Positions 1 through 8,342 of a stretch of 64,000 nucleotides of DNA are shown here, in pieces. Source of the stretch: Fuscovulum sp. (GTDB lineage: Bacteria > Pseudomonadota > Alphaproteobacteria > Rhodobacterales > Rhodobacteraceae); contig CP136571.1 in assembly GCA_035192965.1 (NCBI GenBank), positions 2,748,501 to 2,812,500 of the forward strand, given 5' to 3'. Every line of letters begins with the position of its first letter. Within the stretch, counting starts at the first letter, position 1. The translations under genes and the position numbers were made by a program. The notes beneath the pieces are model-generated. The model was not told the origin of the DNA, ran no database searches, and saw only the letters and a program-made list of their open reading frames with translations.

Positions 1-86
1 CCCTCACCGACGGGCAGATCACCGCCCGCTACCGCCCGGGGCTTGACTGGGAACCCCAGGGTCCGACGGCCAGCCTCGCCGCCTGA
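1..86 (+). CDS. C-terminal fragment of an unidentified protein
   Basis: A frame entering from the left edge (codons begin at base 3) gives 27 residues ending in TASLAA and a TGA at 84-86. Composition is that of normal coding DNA here, and a GC-rich hairpin follows, as expected at a gene end. The product cannot be named from 27 residues. The frame is the only reasonable one ending at this point, but a non-coding reading is possible. Confidence 0.4.
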   Translation, partial: LTDGQITARYRPGLDWEPQGPTASLAA

Positions 87-112
87 CCCGCCATTTCCCT
101 TCCCCGCAGCAA

Positions 113-137
113 CAGGCGGCGCCCCCCGCGCCGCCTG
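113..137 (+). terminator. GC-rich hairpin, possible terminator
   Basis: A perfect 10-bp stem (CAGGCGGCGC pairing with GCGCCGCCTG) closes a 5-base loop 27 bases after the stop of the left-edge gene. There is no T-run on either side, so intrinsic termination is uncertain. Confidence 0.4.
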
Positions 138-179
138 CAACCCTCCGCCAAAAGAACCACCGCGATGGCATAAAATCGC

Positions 180-207
180 TTGAACGGTTGGCCTGCCTCG
201 GTATGTT
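180..207 (+). promoter_or_regulatory. Candidate promoter of the SCHIC-BLUF pair
   Basis: TTGAAC at 180-185 and TATGTT at 202-207 are spaced 16 bases, a sigma70-like arrangement. The -35 element is also one arm of an inverted repeat TTGAAC-N19-GTTCAA (180-210), so a repressor could bind here. A purine-rich AGGGGAG ribosome site precedes the ATG at 230. This is pattern matching only. Confidence 0.35.
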
Positions 208-229
208 CAACCCCTAGGGGAGAATTGCG

Positions 230-1051
230 ATGGCACGACGGCAAGCGTCACTCGACCCCGAGGTATTCACGCGCACCGCGTCGCTCTTTGCGGCGAAACG
301 CGGTGCCTTCGCCCCGGATGCGGTGGGCGCGCTGGCCACGGATATCGTGCGCCGACTGGCAGATTTCCGGTCGCAGGACCCCCTCTTCGATGCCCCCGTC
401 ATCGCCGAAGACAGCATCGCCGCCTTTTGCGACGCGCTGGTCAAACCCGGCTCCGACGCCTCGCTCCGCTTCATTCAGGATCGCCGGGACGAAGGCGTCA
501 CGCGCCAGGCCGTCTATCTTGGCTACATCACCGGGGCCGCGCGCCATCTTGGCCAAGGCTGGGAAGAAGACCGCTTCTCCTTCCTTCAGGTCACCATTGG
601 CACCGGCCACCTTTACGCCCTGATGCGCGCCCTGCGCGCCGAAGGATCGGCCCAGCGAGTCCGGTTCGACATCCGCCGTTCTGCCCTTTTCGCCACCGTC
701 CCCGGCGAAGACCACGGCATCGGCATCACCGTCGCCGCCGACATCTTCCGCGACGCGGGATGGGAGATCGACCTTCAAACCGCCACCAACCATGACGCGC
801 TCATGGCCCATGTGGAACGCACCCATCCCCTGATCATCGGCCTCTCGCTCAGCACCGAACAGCGGCTTGATGCGCTGGTGCGGCTCGTCGTGGCCATGCG
901 CCTTGTTGTGCCCGAGGCGATCATCGGCGTGGCCCCCTCCGCCACGGTCGACGCCAAACGCCTGCGCACCCTTGCCGATATCGACCTGATCTTCACCGAT
1001 GCCCCCTCGGCCTACCGCGAACTGGATCGCCTCATCCGCCTGCGGGACTGA
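230..1051 (+). CDS. SCHIC/cobalamin-binding-like sensor protein
   Basis: A 273-residue soluble protein. Residues about 80-135 form the helical part typical of B12-binding and SCHIC proteins (LGQGWEEDRFSF at 108-119, then a T-rich helix). Residues about 150-270 form a Rossmann-like domain whose ligand loop reads GEDHGIG with H162, a variant of the DxHxxG motif of cobalamin proteins. AppA, PpaA and AerR of purple bacteria share this fold and sense heme or cobalamin while controlling PpsR/CrtJ. It has no DNA-binding domain, so a signalling role through a partner is likely. The BLUF gene starts 62 bases downstream on the same strand, matching the other half of AppA. An AGGGGAG ribosome site supports the start at 230. 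Whether it binds B12, heme or nothing cannot be told from the sequence. Confidence 0.75.
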   Translation: MARRQASLDPEVFTRTASLFAAKRGAFAPDAVGALATDIVRRLADFRSQDPLFDAPVIAEDSIAAFCDALVKPGSDASLRFIQDRRDEGVTRQAVYLGYITGAARHLGQGWEEDRFSFLQVTIGTGHLYALMRALRAEGSAQRVRFDIRRSALFATVPGEDHGIGITVAADIFRDAGWEIDLQTATNHDALMAHVERTHPLIIGLSLSTEQRLDALVRLVVAMRLVVPEAIIGVAPSATVDAKRLRTLADIDLIFTDAPSAYRELDRLIRLRD

Positions 1052-1113
1052 TCCATCCTTCCCGACGCAAGACCCTTCGCGCCGACCCCACCCTTTTCAA
1101 AAGAGGCGACACC

Positions 1114-1527
1114 ATGACCCTGTTCCGGGCCATCTACAGCTCGCGCCCCTTCGGCTTTGACGCCGGGGTTCTGCACGGCATCCTCGACCAGGCCCGCCGC
1201 CTGAACCAGCGCGACGGTATCACCGGCGCGCTGATCTGCCGGGCCGACATCTATCTTCAATGGCTCGAAGGCCCCGAAGAAAAGGTCCGCAACACGCTGG
1301 GCCGCATCGCCCGCGACGACCGCCACCTTGAGGTAAAGCTGCATGTGTCGGAACCGGCGCAGGACCGCATCTTCGCCGATTGGGCCATGCTACACGATCC
1401 CGCCGCCACCTGGATTTGGACACAGGCCGAGGTGGCCGATGATGCCATCGACCGCGCCAGCCCCGAAGTGGTCACCGGCTTCTTCTTCCATCTGCGCGGT
1501 TCAGCAGACGCCCGTACCTCCGATTGA
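1114..1527 (+). CDS. Stand-alone BLUF-domain blue-light sensor
   Basis: 137 residues, nearly all one BLUF (FAD-binding) domain. The photocycle residues match AppA one for one: Y8 (AppA Y21), N31 (N45), Q49 in LQWLEG (Q63), and W90 followed by M92 in FADWAM (W104/M106). Such proteins bind FAD and shift a hydrogen-bond network on blue-light absorption. There is no output domain; only about 40 residues follow the fold, so the signal must pass to a partner, plausibly the SCHIC protein encoded just upstream in the same operon. Short BLUF proteins of this size are common in proteobacteria. Confidence 0.9.
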   Translation: MTLFRAIYSSRPFGFDAGVLHGILDQARRLNQRDGITGALICRADIYLQWLEGPEEKVRNTLGRIARDDRHLEVKLHVSEPAQDRIFADWAMLHDPAATWIWTQAEVADDAIDRASPEVVTGFFFHLRGSADARTSD

Positions 1528-1549
1528 TCCGGCCTTCTGCCCGCGCACT

Positions 1550-2998
1550 TCACCCCACCAAAGCATGGTTGATGGGCCGCAGCGCCCCATACATCCCGCG
1601 CCAGATCGCATAGCGCCGCTCGGCCCGCGCTGCCGCTTCCTCGCGCGGCTCGAACACCCGGTCCGTCTGCACAAGGGCGCCCGCCGCCGTCGCCAGATCC
1701 GCCATCAGGCCGATGCCCGCCCCCGCCATCACCGCAGCCCCCACCGCGCCCGGATCGCGCCCCGCCACCCGGCACAGGGGCCGTCCGAACACATCCGCCC
1801 GCATCTGCGCCCACAAGTCCGACGCAAACCCGCCGCCCCCCGCCCGGATCACCGCCACCCGCGCCGCGCCGGACCGTTCCAGCGCCTCAAAGGCCAGCCG
1901 CGCCGAAAACGCCACCCCTTCCAGCACCGCTGTCACCATCTCGGCCGGCCCGGTGCCCCCACTCAGCCCAGCAAATCCCCCGCGTGAGGCCGCATCCCAG
2001 ATCGGCGCACGCTCCCCAGCCAGATGCGGCAGGAACAGCGGCGCATCTTCTGCCACCTCTGCCGCCATCGCCAGCGCCGCGTCCGGCTCCCGCCCCACCA
2101 TCCGCGCCACCCAGTCCAGCGATGCGCCGCCCGATTGCGTCGGCCCCGCATGGAAGCGCACCCCGCGCCAATCGGGAAAGACGATCACCCCCGGCTCCGC
2201 CACCACCTGCGCCGACACCACGCCCAACACCTCAGACGTGCCCGACAGATACATCCCCTCGCCTTGCCGCGCGACGCCAAGGCCGAACAGGCTCGCCCAG
2301 GCATCCATCATCCCCAGCACGACTGGCACCCCGGCAAAAGGCCACGCCGCGCCCACCTGCCCCACGACAGTCTGCGGATCGGCCAGCGGCACCAATCGCC
2401 CCGCCGCCCCTGGCACGAGGTCGATCAGCCCCGCCGCATAGTCCAGCCCCGGCGTCACCAACCCCACCGATGACATCGGATCACAGGCCAGCACACCCGT
2501 CAGCCGCGCCACGATCCAGTCACGCGGCAACAGCACATGCGCTGTCCGCGCCCAAATCTCGGGATGCGCCGCCTGCATCCATCCCATCCGGGCCAAGGCA
2601 TGGCTCGCATCCACCGGGATCGGCGCACCCAGCCAATCCACCTTCTGCGCCACGCTCACCTGCGCATCAATCGCCGCCCCTGCCGCCGCCGCCCGCCCGT
2701 CCTGCCAGACAATCGCCGGATGCAGCACCTCCAGCGCCCGGTCCGCAAAGACATGCGTATTCACCTGACTGGTCACGCAGATCGCCGCCACTTCGCCGCC
2801 CGCCACCTCGGCAAACTGCGCCAGCGCCGCCTGCACCAGCCGCAGCCAATCCTGCGGGTCCTGCTCCACCCGCCCGCTACCAGGCCGCGAGGTAGGATAA
2901 GGGGCCGAAAACGCGGCCAGACGTCGCCCATCCAGCCCCAGCATCACCGCCTTGACCGATGTGGTCCCCACATCAATCCCGATCACCCGATCCCGCAT
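1550..2998 (-). CDS. FGGY-family carbohydrate kinase (xylulokinase-like)
   Basis: A 482-residue ATP-dependent sugar or polyol kinase. The N-terminal phosphate-binding loop reads IGIDVGTTSVKA right after the start, and the second half carries the FGGY ATPase signature region (LSGTSEVLG near 260 and GGGFASDLWAQMRADVFGRP near 400). The start at 2998 is chosen because it puts the DVGTT loop at the normal distance from the N-terminus. The gene is divergent from an RbsBAC-type importer, with 118 bases between them, so the kinase probably phosphorylates the imported sugar or sugar alcohol. The family acts on xylulose, ribulose, xylitol, erythritol and others; the exact substrate is not readable. Confidence 0.88.
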   Translation of the reverse strand: MRDRVIGIDVGTTSVKAVMLGLDGRRLAAFSAPYPTSRPGSGRVEQDPQDWLRLVQAALAQFAEVAGGEVAAICVTSQVNTHVFADRALEVLHPAIVWQDGRAAAAGAAIDAQVSVAQKVDWLGAPIPVDASHALARMGWMQAAHPEIWARTAHVLLPRDWIVARLTGVLACDPMSSVGLVTPGLDYAAGLIDLVPGAAGRLVPLADPQTVVGQVGAAWPFAGVPVVLGMMDAWASLFGLGVARQGEGMYLSGTSEVLGVVSAQVVAEPGVIVFPDWRGVRFHAGPTQSGGASLDWVARMVGREPDAALAMAAEVAEDAPLFLPHLAGERAPIWDAASRGGFAGLSGGTGPAEMVTAVLEGVAFSARLAFEALERSGAARVAVIRAGGGGFASDLWAQMRADVFGRPLCRVAGRDPGAVGAAVMAGAGIGLMADLATAAGALVQTDRVFEPREEAAARAERRYAIWRGMYGALRPINHALVG

Positions 2999-3116
2999 CC
3001 CACCCCCCGCCGAATACCACTGGACGGGGCCAGACTGGCCTGACAATCATTCCCCCGCAAGATCACCGCCCGCAAGATGAACAGACGGCCGGGACAGCCA
3101 AAGGGAGACACCATTG

Positions 3117-4055
3117 ATGACCACATCCACCGCAACCCGGCTGACCCGCAGCCTCGCCCTCGCCCTCACCCTCACGGGTTTCGCAGGCGCATCCTGGGCC
3201 GAAGGCGAAACTGTCGCCGTCATCACCCCCTACCTGTCGCAACCCGGCACCCAATTCTATGTCGAGGCTTTTGAGGCCCGCGCGGCGGAACTCGGCTGGA
3301 CGGTCAACGTGATCGACACCGCCGGTGACGTGGCCGCCGTGATCTCGCGCATGGAGGATGCCGCCACGCAGGGCGTCGATGCCATCGTGCTGAACGTCGA
3401 TCCCGCGCAGGTTGGCGCAGGGCTCGATGCTGCCGTCGCGGCAAATATCCCCGTCTTCGGCATGGATGCCGGGGCCGATCCGCGCATCAAGGCCAATGTC
3501 ACCTCGAACGGCTATGCCATGGCGGCCGAAACCGCCGTCTATGTCGCCAACCGCATCGGCGGCGCGGGCAATGTGGTGATGTTCGTCTTTGACGCCTTCC
3601 CCCCCGTGCAGGTGCGCGGCGCCATCGCCGACGCCGTGTTCAAGAACCACCCCGACATCGCGGTTCTTGATCGCGTCACCCCCGATGTTTCGGATGGCGG
3701 CATCGCCGACAGCCGCGCCAAGATGGAGGCGATCCTCGCCGCCAACCCCGAACCCGGCAGCATCAAGGCCGTCTGGGCCGCTTGGGACCAGCCCGCTCTC
3801 GGCGCGCTGCAAGCGATCGAGGCGGCAGGACGTCAGGGTGAAGGCATCGTCATCACCGGCATCGACGCCAACCCGCAGGCCCGCGACGCCATCGCCACCG
3901 GCGGCAATTTCGAAGCCTCCATCGCGCAGGATTTCGCAGGCATCGGCACCACGACTGCCGATACCGTCGCCCGCGTGCTGGCCGGGGAAACCCTCAAGGC
4001 CAACGTGATCTACGTTCCCACCAAACTGATCACCTCGGCCAACGCCGCCGAATGA
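3117..4055 (+). CDS. Sugar ABC transporter periplasmic binding protein
   Basis: A 312-residue periplasmic-binding protein of the RbsB type (Peripla_BP_4). A signal peptide is clear: Thr/Arg start, hydrophobic core LALALTLTGFAG, cleavage after ASWA near residue 28. The mature part begins VAVITPYLSQPGTQFY, the usual first strand and ligand loop, and shows the GVDAIVLN repeat and late GIDANPQA motif of the family. The ATG at 3117 is preferred over the TTG just before it; AGGGAGA lies 10 bases upstream. First gene of a binding protein - ATPase - permease operon. A 10-bp direct repeat CCCGCAAGAT at 3054 and 3069 in the divergent promoter region could be an operator. Substrate unknown; a five- or six-carbon sugar or polyol is likely. 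Confidence 0.9.
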   Translation: MTTSTATRLTRSLALALTLTGFAGASWAEGETVAVITPYLSQPGTQFYVEAFEARAAELGWTVNVIDTAGDVAAVISRMEDAATQGVDAIVLNVDPAQVGAGLDAAVAANIPVFGMDAGADPRIKANVTSNGYAMAAETAVYVANRIGGAGNVVMFVFDAFPPVQVRGAIADAVFKNHPDIAVLDRVTPDVSDGGIADSRAKMEAILAANPEPGSIKAVWAAWDQPALGALQAIEAAGRQGEGIVITGIDANPQARDAIATGGNFEASIAQDFAGIGTTTADTVARVLAGETLKANVIYVPTKLITSANAAE

Positions 4056-4108
4056 TACCGGGCAGACGGGGGGCCAACTGCCCCCCGCACACCCGGTCCC
4101 TGACCGCC

Positions 4109-5602
4109 ATGCCGCACCTGTCCATCACGGGCCTTGTCAAATCCTACGGCCCCACCCGCGCCCTCACCGGGGCCGCGCTCGATCTGCGCGGGGGTGAGGT
4201 GCATGCCCTGATGGGCGAAAACGGCGCGGGCAAAAGCACCCTGATCCGCATCCTCGCCGGGCTGGAACAGCCTGACGCCGGCACCATCCTGCTGGACGGC
4301 ACCCCCCTTCCCCTCGGCACCCCAACTGCGGCCACCGCCGCAGGCTTCCGCTTCCTGCATCAGGAATTGCAGATCATCCCGGCACTGGACGTGGCGGAAA
4401 ACATGCACCTCGCCCGCCCCTATCCCCGCCGCCTCGGCCTCGTCCACTGGTCCGCCCTGCACCGCGCCGCCCATCAGGCCCTCACCCGCCTCGGTGTGGA
4501 TCACATCCCCACCGATACCCTGATGGCAAGCCTCGGCCCCGGCGATCAGATGTTGGTCCGCATCGCCGCCACCCTCCTGCCCGCCGACCCCGCCCCTTGG
4601 CTCTATGTCCTTGATGAACCCACCGCCGCCCTCACCGATGCCGAATCCGCCCGCCTCTTCACCGCCATCGCCACGCTCAAGGCCCAAGGGTCCGCCATCC
4701 TCTACGTCTCCCACCGGATGGATGAGGTGATGGCGCTGGCCGATCGCATCACCACCCTGCGCGACGGCGCCCATATCGCCACCCGCCAGCGGACCGAGAC
4801 CACCCGCGACCAGATCATCCATGACATGACAGGCCGCGCCCTGTCCGACCTTTTCCCCCCGCGCACAAAGCAACCCGCCACACCCCCCATCCTCACCCTT
4901 AGCAACCTGCACGCCCCCGGCCTGCGCGGCCTGTCCCTCGACCTGTCCAAAGGCGAAATCCTTGGCATCGCGGGTCTCTCCGGCTCTGGCCGCGCCGCCC
5001 TGCTGCGCGCGCTCATCGGCGCTCTCCCCCGCACGGGCACCGCCACCCTCAACGGCCAGCCCCTGCCCACCACCCCCACCGCCGCATGGGCCGCAGGCAT
5101 CGCCTATATCCCCCGCGAACGCCGGGCCGAAGGCATCATGCCCGCCCGCGCCCTGTCGGAAACCATCGCCCTGCCGCACCTTTCCCGCCTCTCCCGCGCA
5201 GGGTTTGTCAGCCGCACCGCCACCGCCACCCTCACCCGCCGCCTGTCGGATGAGGTCCGCCTCAAATCCACCGGTCCCACCCAGCCCGTGGCAGAACTGT
5301 CCGGCGGCAATCAGCAAAAGGTGCTCTTTGCCCGCGCCATGGCCGCCAATCCGCGCCTTCTTCTGCTGGATGAACCCACGCGCGGCGTCGATGTGGGCGC
5401 AAAATTTGACATCTACACCCTGATCCGCGCCGCTGCCGCCCAAGGCACCGCCGTGATCCTCGTCTCCTCCGACCTGCCCGAACTCATCGGCCTATCCGAC
5501 CGCATCGCCATCCTGACTGCGGGCCGGATCACCGCCACCCTACCGGCCGAGGGGCTGTCAGAGGCTGCTCTCCTCGCCGCCTGCTACGCAAAGGACACCT
5601 GA
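4109..5602 (+). CDS. Sugar ABC transporter ATPase, two nucleotide-binding domains
   Basis: 497 residues with two fused ATPase domains, as in RbsA, MglA and XylG. Domain 1 has Walker A GENGAGKST (36-44) and Walker B LYVLDEPTAAL, but a weak signature (SLGPGDQ in place of LSxGxxQ). Domain 2 has the altered Walker A GLSGSGRAAL (Lys replaced by Arg) and an intact LSGGNQQK signature followed by LLLLDEPTRGVDVG. The split of intact and degenerate sites is normal for this class: one composite site hydrolyses ATP. The ATG at 4109 gives the usual MPHLSITGLVKSYG beginning; the frame is open upstream but unlikely to be used. It lies 53 bases after the binding protein and 2 bases before the permease gene. 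Confidence 0.92.
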   Translation: MPHLSITGLVKSYGPTRALTGAALDLRGGEVHALMGENGAGKSTLIRILAGLEQPDAGTILLDGTPLPLGTPTAATAAGFRFLHQELQIIPALDVAENMHLARPYPRRLGLVHWSALHRAAHQALTRLGVDHIPTDTLMASLGPGDQMLVRIAATLLPADPAPWLYVLDEPTAALTDAESARLFTAIATLKAQGSAILYVSHRMDEVMALADRITTLRDGAHIATRQRTETTRDQIIHDMTGRALSDLFPPRTKQPATPPILTLSNLHAPGLRGLSLDLSKGEILGIAGLSGSGRAALLRALIGALPRTGTATLNGQPLPTTPTAAWAAGIAYIPRERRAEGIMPARALSETIALPHLSRLSRAGFVSRTATATLTRRLSDEVRLKSTGPTQPVAELSGGNQQKVLFARAMAANPRLLLLDEPTRGVDVGAKFDIYTLIRAAAAQGTAVILVSSDLPELIGLSDRIAILTAGRITATLPAEGLSEAALLAACYAKDT

Positions 5603-5604
5603 CC

Positions 5605-6576
5605 ATGGCCGCCCTTCTCAAACGCTATGGCTCGCTCCTCGGCATGGCCTCGATCATCGTCTTCTTCTGGATCGCGCTGCCCGACACCTTCATGACAGCG
5701 CGCAACTGGCTCAATATCAGCCAACAGCTTTCAATGCTCACCGTCGTCGCCGTCACCATGACCGTCGTCATGGTCATGGGCGATTTCGATCTGTCGGTCG
5801 GGGCCATGGCCTCGCTCGCTGGGGTCATCGCCGCCATCCTTTTCACGCAGGATTGGCCCATCGCCGCCGCGATCATTGCGGCGCTTCTGGCGGGCGTCAT
5901 CGGCGGGCTGTTCAACGGCGTGCTGGTCAGCCTGATCGGCATTCTGCCCTTTGTCGCCACACTGGCCACGCTCACCATGTTCTCCGGCGCAGCCTTCCTG
6001 ATCTCTGACGGCAAAACCATCTTCGGCCGCGATATCCCCCAAGCCTTTGCCGATTTCGCACGCGGCGGTCTGCCCATCGGCACGCTGGACGACAAACCCC
6101 TGATCCTGCCCGCGCTCACGCTGCTGGCGGCGCTCATCACGCTCATCATCTGGGTGATCCTTGAACACACCACCTATGGCCGCCGCCTCTATGCCATCGG
6201 CGGCAATGCCGAGGCCGCGCGTCTGGCCGGTGTCCGCACCCGCGCCCTGCGCCTGTCGGCCTTTGCCATCACCGGGCTGGGCGCGGCCATCGCCGGGCTG
6301 ATGTATGCCGCCCGCGTAGCCTCGGCCAATCCGGTGCAGGGCGATGGGCTGATGCTCACCGCCATCGCCGCCGTTTTCCTTGGCATGACCGTCACCCGCG
6401 ATGGCCAACCGCATGTGCTGGCCACCGTGGCGGGCGTCATCACCCTTGGCGTGCTCGACAACGGCCTGACGCAATTGCAAGTGGACAGCTACATCCGTCA
6501 GGTTCTGGTGGGCGCAATCATTCTGATTGCCGTCTCGGTCAGCGCGATCGGCCGCCGCGCGCTGCGCCTGCGCTGA
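5605..6576 (+). CDS. Sugar ABC transporter permease, RbsC type
   Basis: 323 residues, about eight to ten membrane segments, with the family hallmark MGDFDLSVGAMASLAG (about 52-67) and the cytoplasmic coupling loop GGNAEAARLAGVRT. It is the inner-membrane channel that works as a homodimer with the double ATPase encoded immediately upstream. Third gene of the operon. The 3' end faces the DUF1624 gene, with 45 bases between stops. That gap holds three imperfect 12-base direct repeats built on CAGCGCCGAC. Confidence 0.92.
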   Translation: MAALLKRYGSLLGMASIIVFFWIALPDTFMTARNWLNISQQLSMLTVVAVTMTVVMVMGDFDLSVGAMASLAGVIAAILFTQDWPIAAAIIAALLAGVIGGLFNGVLVSLIGILPFVATLATLTMFSGAAFLISDGKTIFGRDIPQAFADFARGGLPIGTLDDKPLILPALTLLAALITLIIWVILEHTTYGRRLYAIGGNAEAARLAGVRTRALRLSAFAITGLGAAIAGLMYAARVASANPVQGDGLMLTAIAAVFLGMTVTRDGQPHVLATVAGVITLGVLDNGLTQLQVDSYIRQVLVGAIILIAVSVSAIGRRALRLR

Positions 6577-6621
6577 CAAAGTCAGCGCCGACAGGGCCAG
6601 CGCCGACGGAGCCAGCGCTGA

Positions 6622-7353
6622 TCACCGCAGCGCCATCGTCCCCGCCCAGACCAGCCCGATCAGCACGGGCTGATGGGCCAGATAGATCAGCAACGAATGC
6701 CGCCCCGGCCAGGCCAGCCGCCGCAACCACGGCCCGGCCTGCACAGCCCGCGCCCGATCCCAAAGCCCCGCCGCCCCGGCCAGTTTACCCACCCCCATCC
6801 CGGCCAGCACAGCGCCCAGCCACGGAAAGACCGGCACAAAATCCACCGCCCAGGGGTTCACGCTGTTCAGCCCCGTCCAGGCCAGCCAGCGCGTGTTGAA
6901 CGCCTCCAGCATCACCGTCCGGTCCACCACCACCACCGCCACGGCCAGCCCCAGCAACACCACCCCCGGCAGCCGGATCAGCGCCAGCCCGATCAGGCCG
7001 CACAGCGCGATGGAATGCAGGATGCCGAAGAACACAAAGGCCTGCGGAAAGGCGATATAGGTCGCCCCTGTGACCAGCGCTGCCGCCGCCGCCAGCTTGG
7101 CCAACCGTCGCCATACCCCCGGCCAGCGAATCGCGCCGCGATGCGCCAGAACCAGACTCACCCCCGACAGAAACAGGAAAGACCCCGCCACCAACCGCGC
7201 AAACACCGCCCATCCACCACTGACCGAGGTGCCCGGTGCCAGATACCCGAACAATTCCAGATCGAACGCAAAGTGAAACACCGCCATGCCCACCAGCGCC
7301 ACCGTCCGCGCAACATCAATTAACGCCAGACGTTCCCCCGAATTTTCCGCCAT
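6622..7353 (-). CDS. DUF1624 (HGSNAT-like) membrane protein
   Basis: A 243-residue integral membrane protein with about seven hydrophobic segments. The start reads RLALIDVARTVALVGMAVFHFAFDLELFG, the signature of the DUF1624 / heparan-alpha-glucosaminide N-acetyltransferase catalytic domain, including the conserved His after the first helix (F-H-F-A-F-D). Members are thought to transfer acetyl groups across the membrane; bacterial roles are poorly known. The ATG at 7353 is chosen as the one placing this motif near the N-terminus. It stands alone, convergent with the sugar permease and divergent from the second SCHIC-like gene. Confidence 0.8.
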   Translation of the reverse strand: MAENSGERLALIDVARTVALVGMAVFHFAFDLELFGYLAPGTSVSGGWAVFARLVAGSFLFLSGVSLVLAHRGAIRWPGVWRRLAKLAAAAALVTGATYIAFPQAFVFFGILHSIALCGLIGLALIRLPGVVLLGLAVAVVVVDRTVMLEAFNTRWLAWTGLNSVNPWAVDFVPVFPWLGAVLAGMGVGKLAGAAGLWDRARAVQAGPWLRRLAWPGRHSLLIYLAHQPVLIGLVWAGTMALR

Positions 7354-7467
7354 ATCCGCCCCCGCGCGCCGCACCTGTGCCGCCCCTTTCTGGGTCCAAA
7401 CGCCGCCCCCCGCAAGGCGGCCCGCACGCCCCCGGCGGGCATTCCCGGATTGACTTCCAACCCCGCC

Positions 7468-7485
7468 TGTGTCCCCATTATGACA
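7468..7485. promoter_or_regulatory. PpsR/CrtJ-like palindrome TGT-N12-ACA
   Basis: TGT at 7468-7470 and ACA at 7483-7485 are separated by exactly 12 bases, and the arms extend to CCTGT/ACAGG. TGT-N12-ACA is the known recognition sequence of PpsR/CrtJ, the repressor antagonised by AppA/AerR-type proteins. It overlaps a possible -10 (CATTAT, 7476-7481) preceded by TTGACT (7450-7455). It lies 42 bases upstream of a SCHIC-like gene. A short motif of this kind also arises by chance. Confidence 0.35.
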
Positions 7486-7526
7486 GGGAACCGGAGAGGG
7501 GCGTCTTACAGCCCCCGATAATCAGA

Positions 7527-8330
7527 ATGCCATCCGAATACGACGACCAGAACCTTGCCAGGACTCTGACAGAACAAAGTTCTGGCAAGAAACGCCACGG
7601 CGACTCGCGCGGTCATGTCACCTCGCTGGCGGCCGAGGTTCTGCAACGCGTGGCCCGCCGCGCCGCCGAACTGCGCGAAGCGCGCGAGTTGGAGGCCGTC
7701 AAATCCGCTGCCCTTGTCCTGACCTCCGGGTCCGAGGCCGACGCCTTTTCCGCGCTCGAGGCACTGGACGATCCGCTGCGCGAGCTTGACTGGTTCCTGT
7801 CCGAACGGCTCGGCCCCATCGCCCGCGAAATCGGCGCGCTGTGGAACGCTGGCACCGTCACCTATCAGGCCGCCACCACCGGGGCATCGCGCATCTATTC
7901 CTTCCTGCGCTACCGCCGCCGCCCCGCCGCCATGCCCGATCACGGCCTGCGCAAATCGGCCACCTTCGCCCTCGTGCCGGGCGACATGCACACTCTTGCC
8001 ATCTCTGCTGCCGCCGATGTCTTCCGCGCCCGCGGCTGGGACATCACGCTTCTCATCGGCTACACCAACGAAGAGCTTTGCGAACATTTCAAAGGCTCCA
8101 CCGACCGCATCTTCGGCTTTGCCGCAGGCTCCTCGCAATCGCTGGAACAGCTTGGCCGCCTCGTCGTCTCCGTCACCGACGCCCGCCCCGAAGCCTCGGT
8201 CTTCGTCGCAGGCCAGATCACCGATGATCCCTCCACCGTGCTGGTCCTGCCGGGGATCGACTTCCGCGATGTCGAACTCGAGGCCACCTGCAACTGGTTC
8301 GAGGCGCACACGCCCCCCACCTCTACCTGA
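7527..8330 (+). CDS. SCHIC/cobalamin-binding-like sensor protein, second copy
   Basis: 267 residues. A charged N-terminal 60 residues are followed by a helical segment (LGPIAREIGALWNAG at 95-109, then YQAATTGASRIYSFLR) and a Rossmann-like domain whose loop reads GDMHTLA (152-158, D153 and H155), close to the DxHxxG cobalamin/SCHIC motif with the last Gly replaced by Ala. This is the architecture of AerR/PpaA-type antirepressors rather than of B12-dependent enzymes. It is clearly a distant paralogue of the protein at 230. No DNA-binding domain. The ATG at 7527 is chosen because the region before it looks non-coding; GGAGAGG lies rather far upstream (about 30 bases), so the start could be wrong. 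Confidence 0.7.
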   Translation: MPSEYDDQNLARTLTEQSSGKKRHGDSRGHVTSLAAEVLQRVARRAAELREARELEAVKSAALVLTSGSEADAFSALEALDDPLRELDWFLSERLGPIAREIGALWNAGTVTYQAATTGASRIYSFLRYRRRPAAMPDHGLRKSATFALVPGDMHTLAISAAADVFRARGWDITLLIGYTNEELCEHFKGSTDRIFGFAAGSSQSLEQLGRLVVSVTDARPEASVFVAGQITDDPSTVLVLPGIDFRDVELEATCNWFEAHTPPTST

Positions 8331-8342
8331 CCGCGCCGCCGC

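Noticed and set aside
4010..5443. A 477-codon minus-strand frame opposite the sugar ATPase gene
   Set aside because: Gly-rich translation without motifs, caused by high GC third positions in the true gene on the plus strand.
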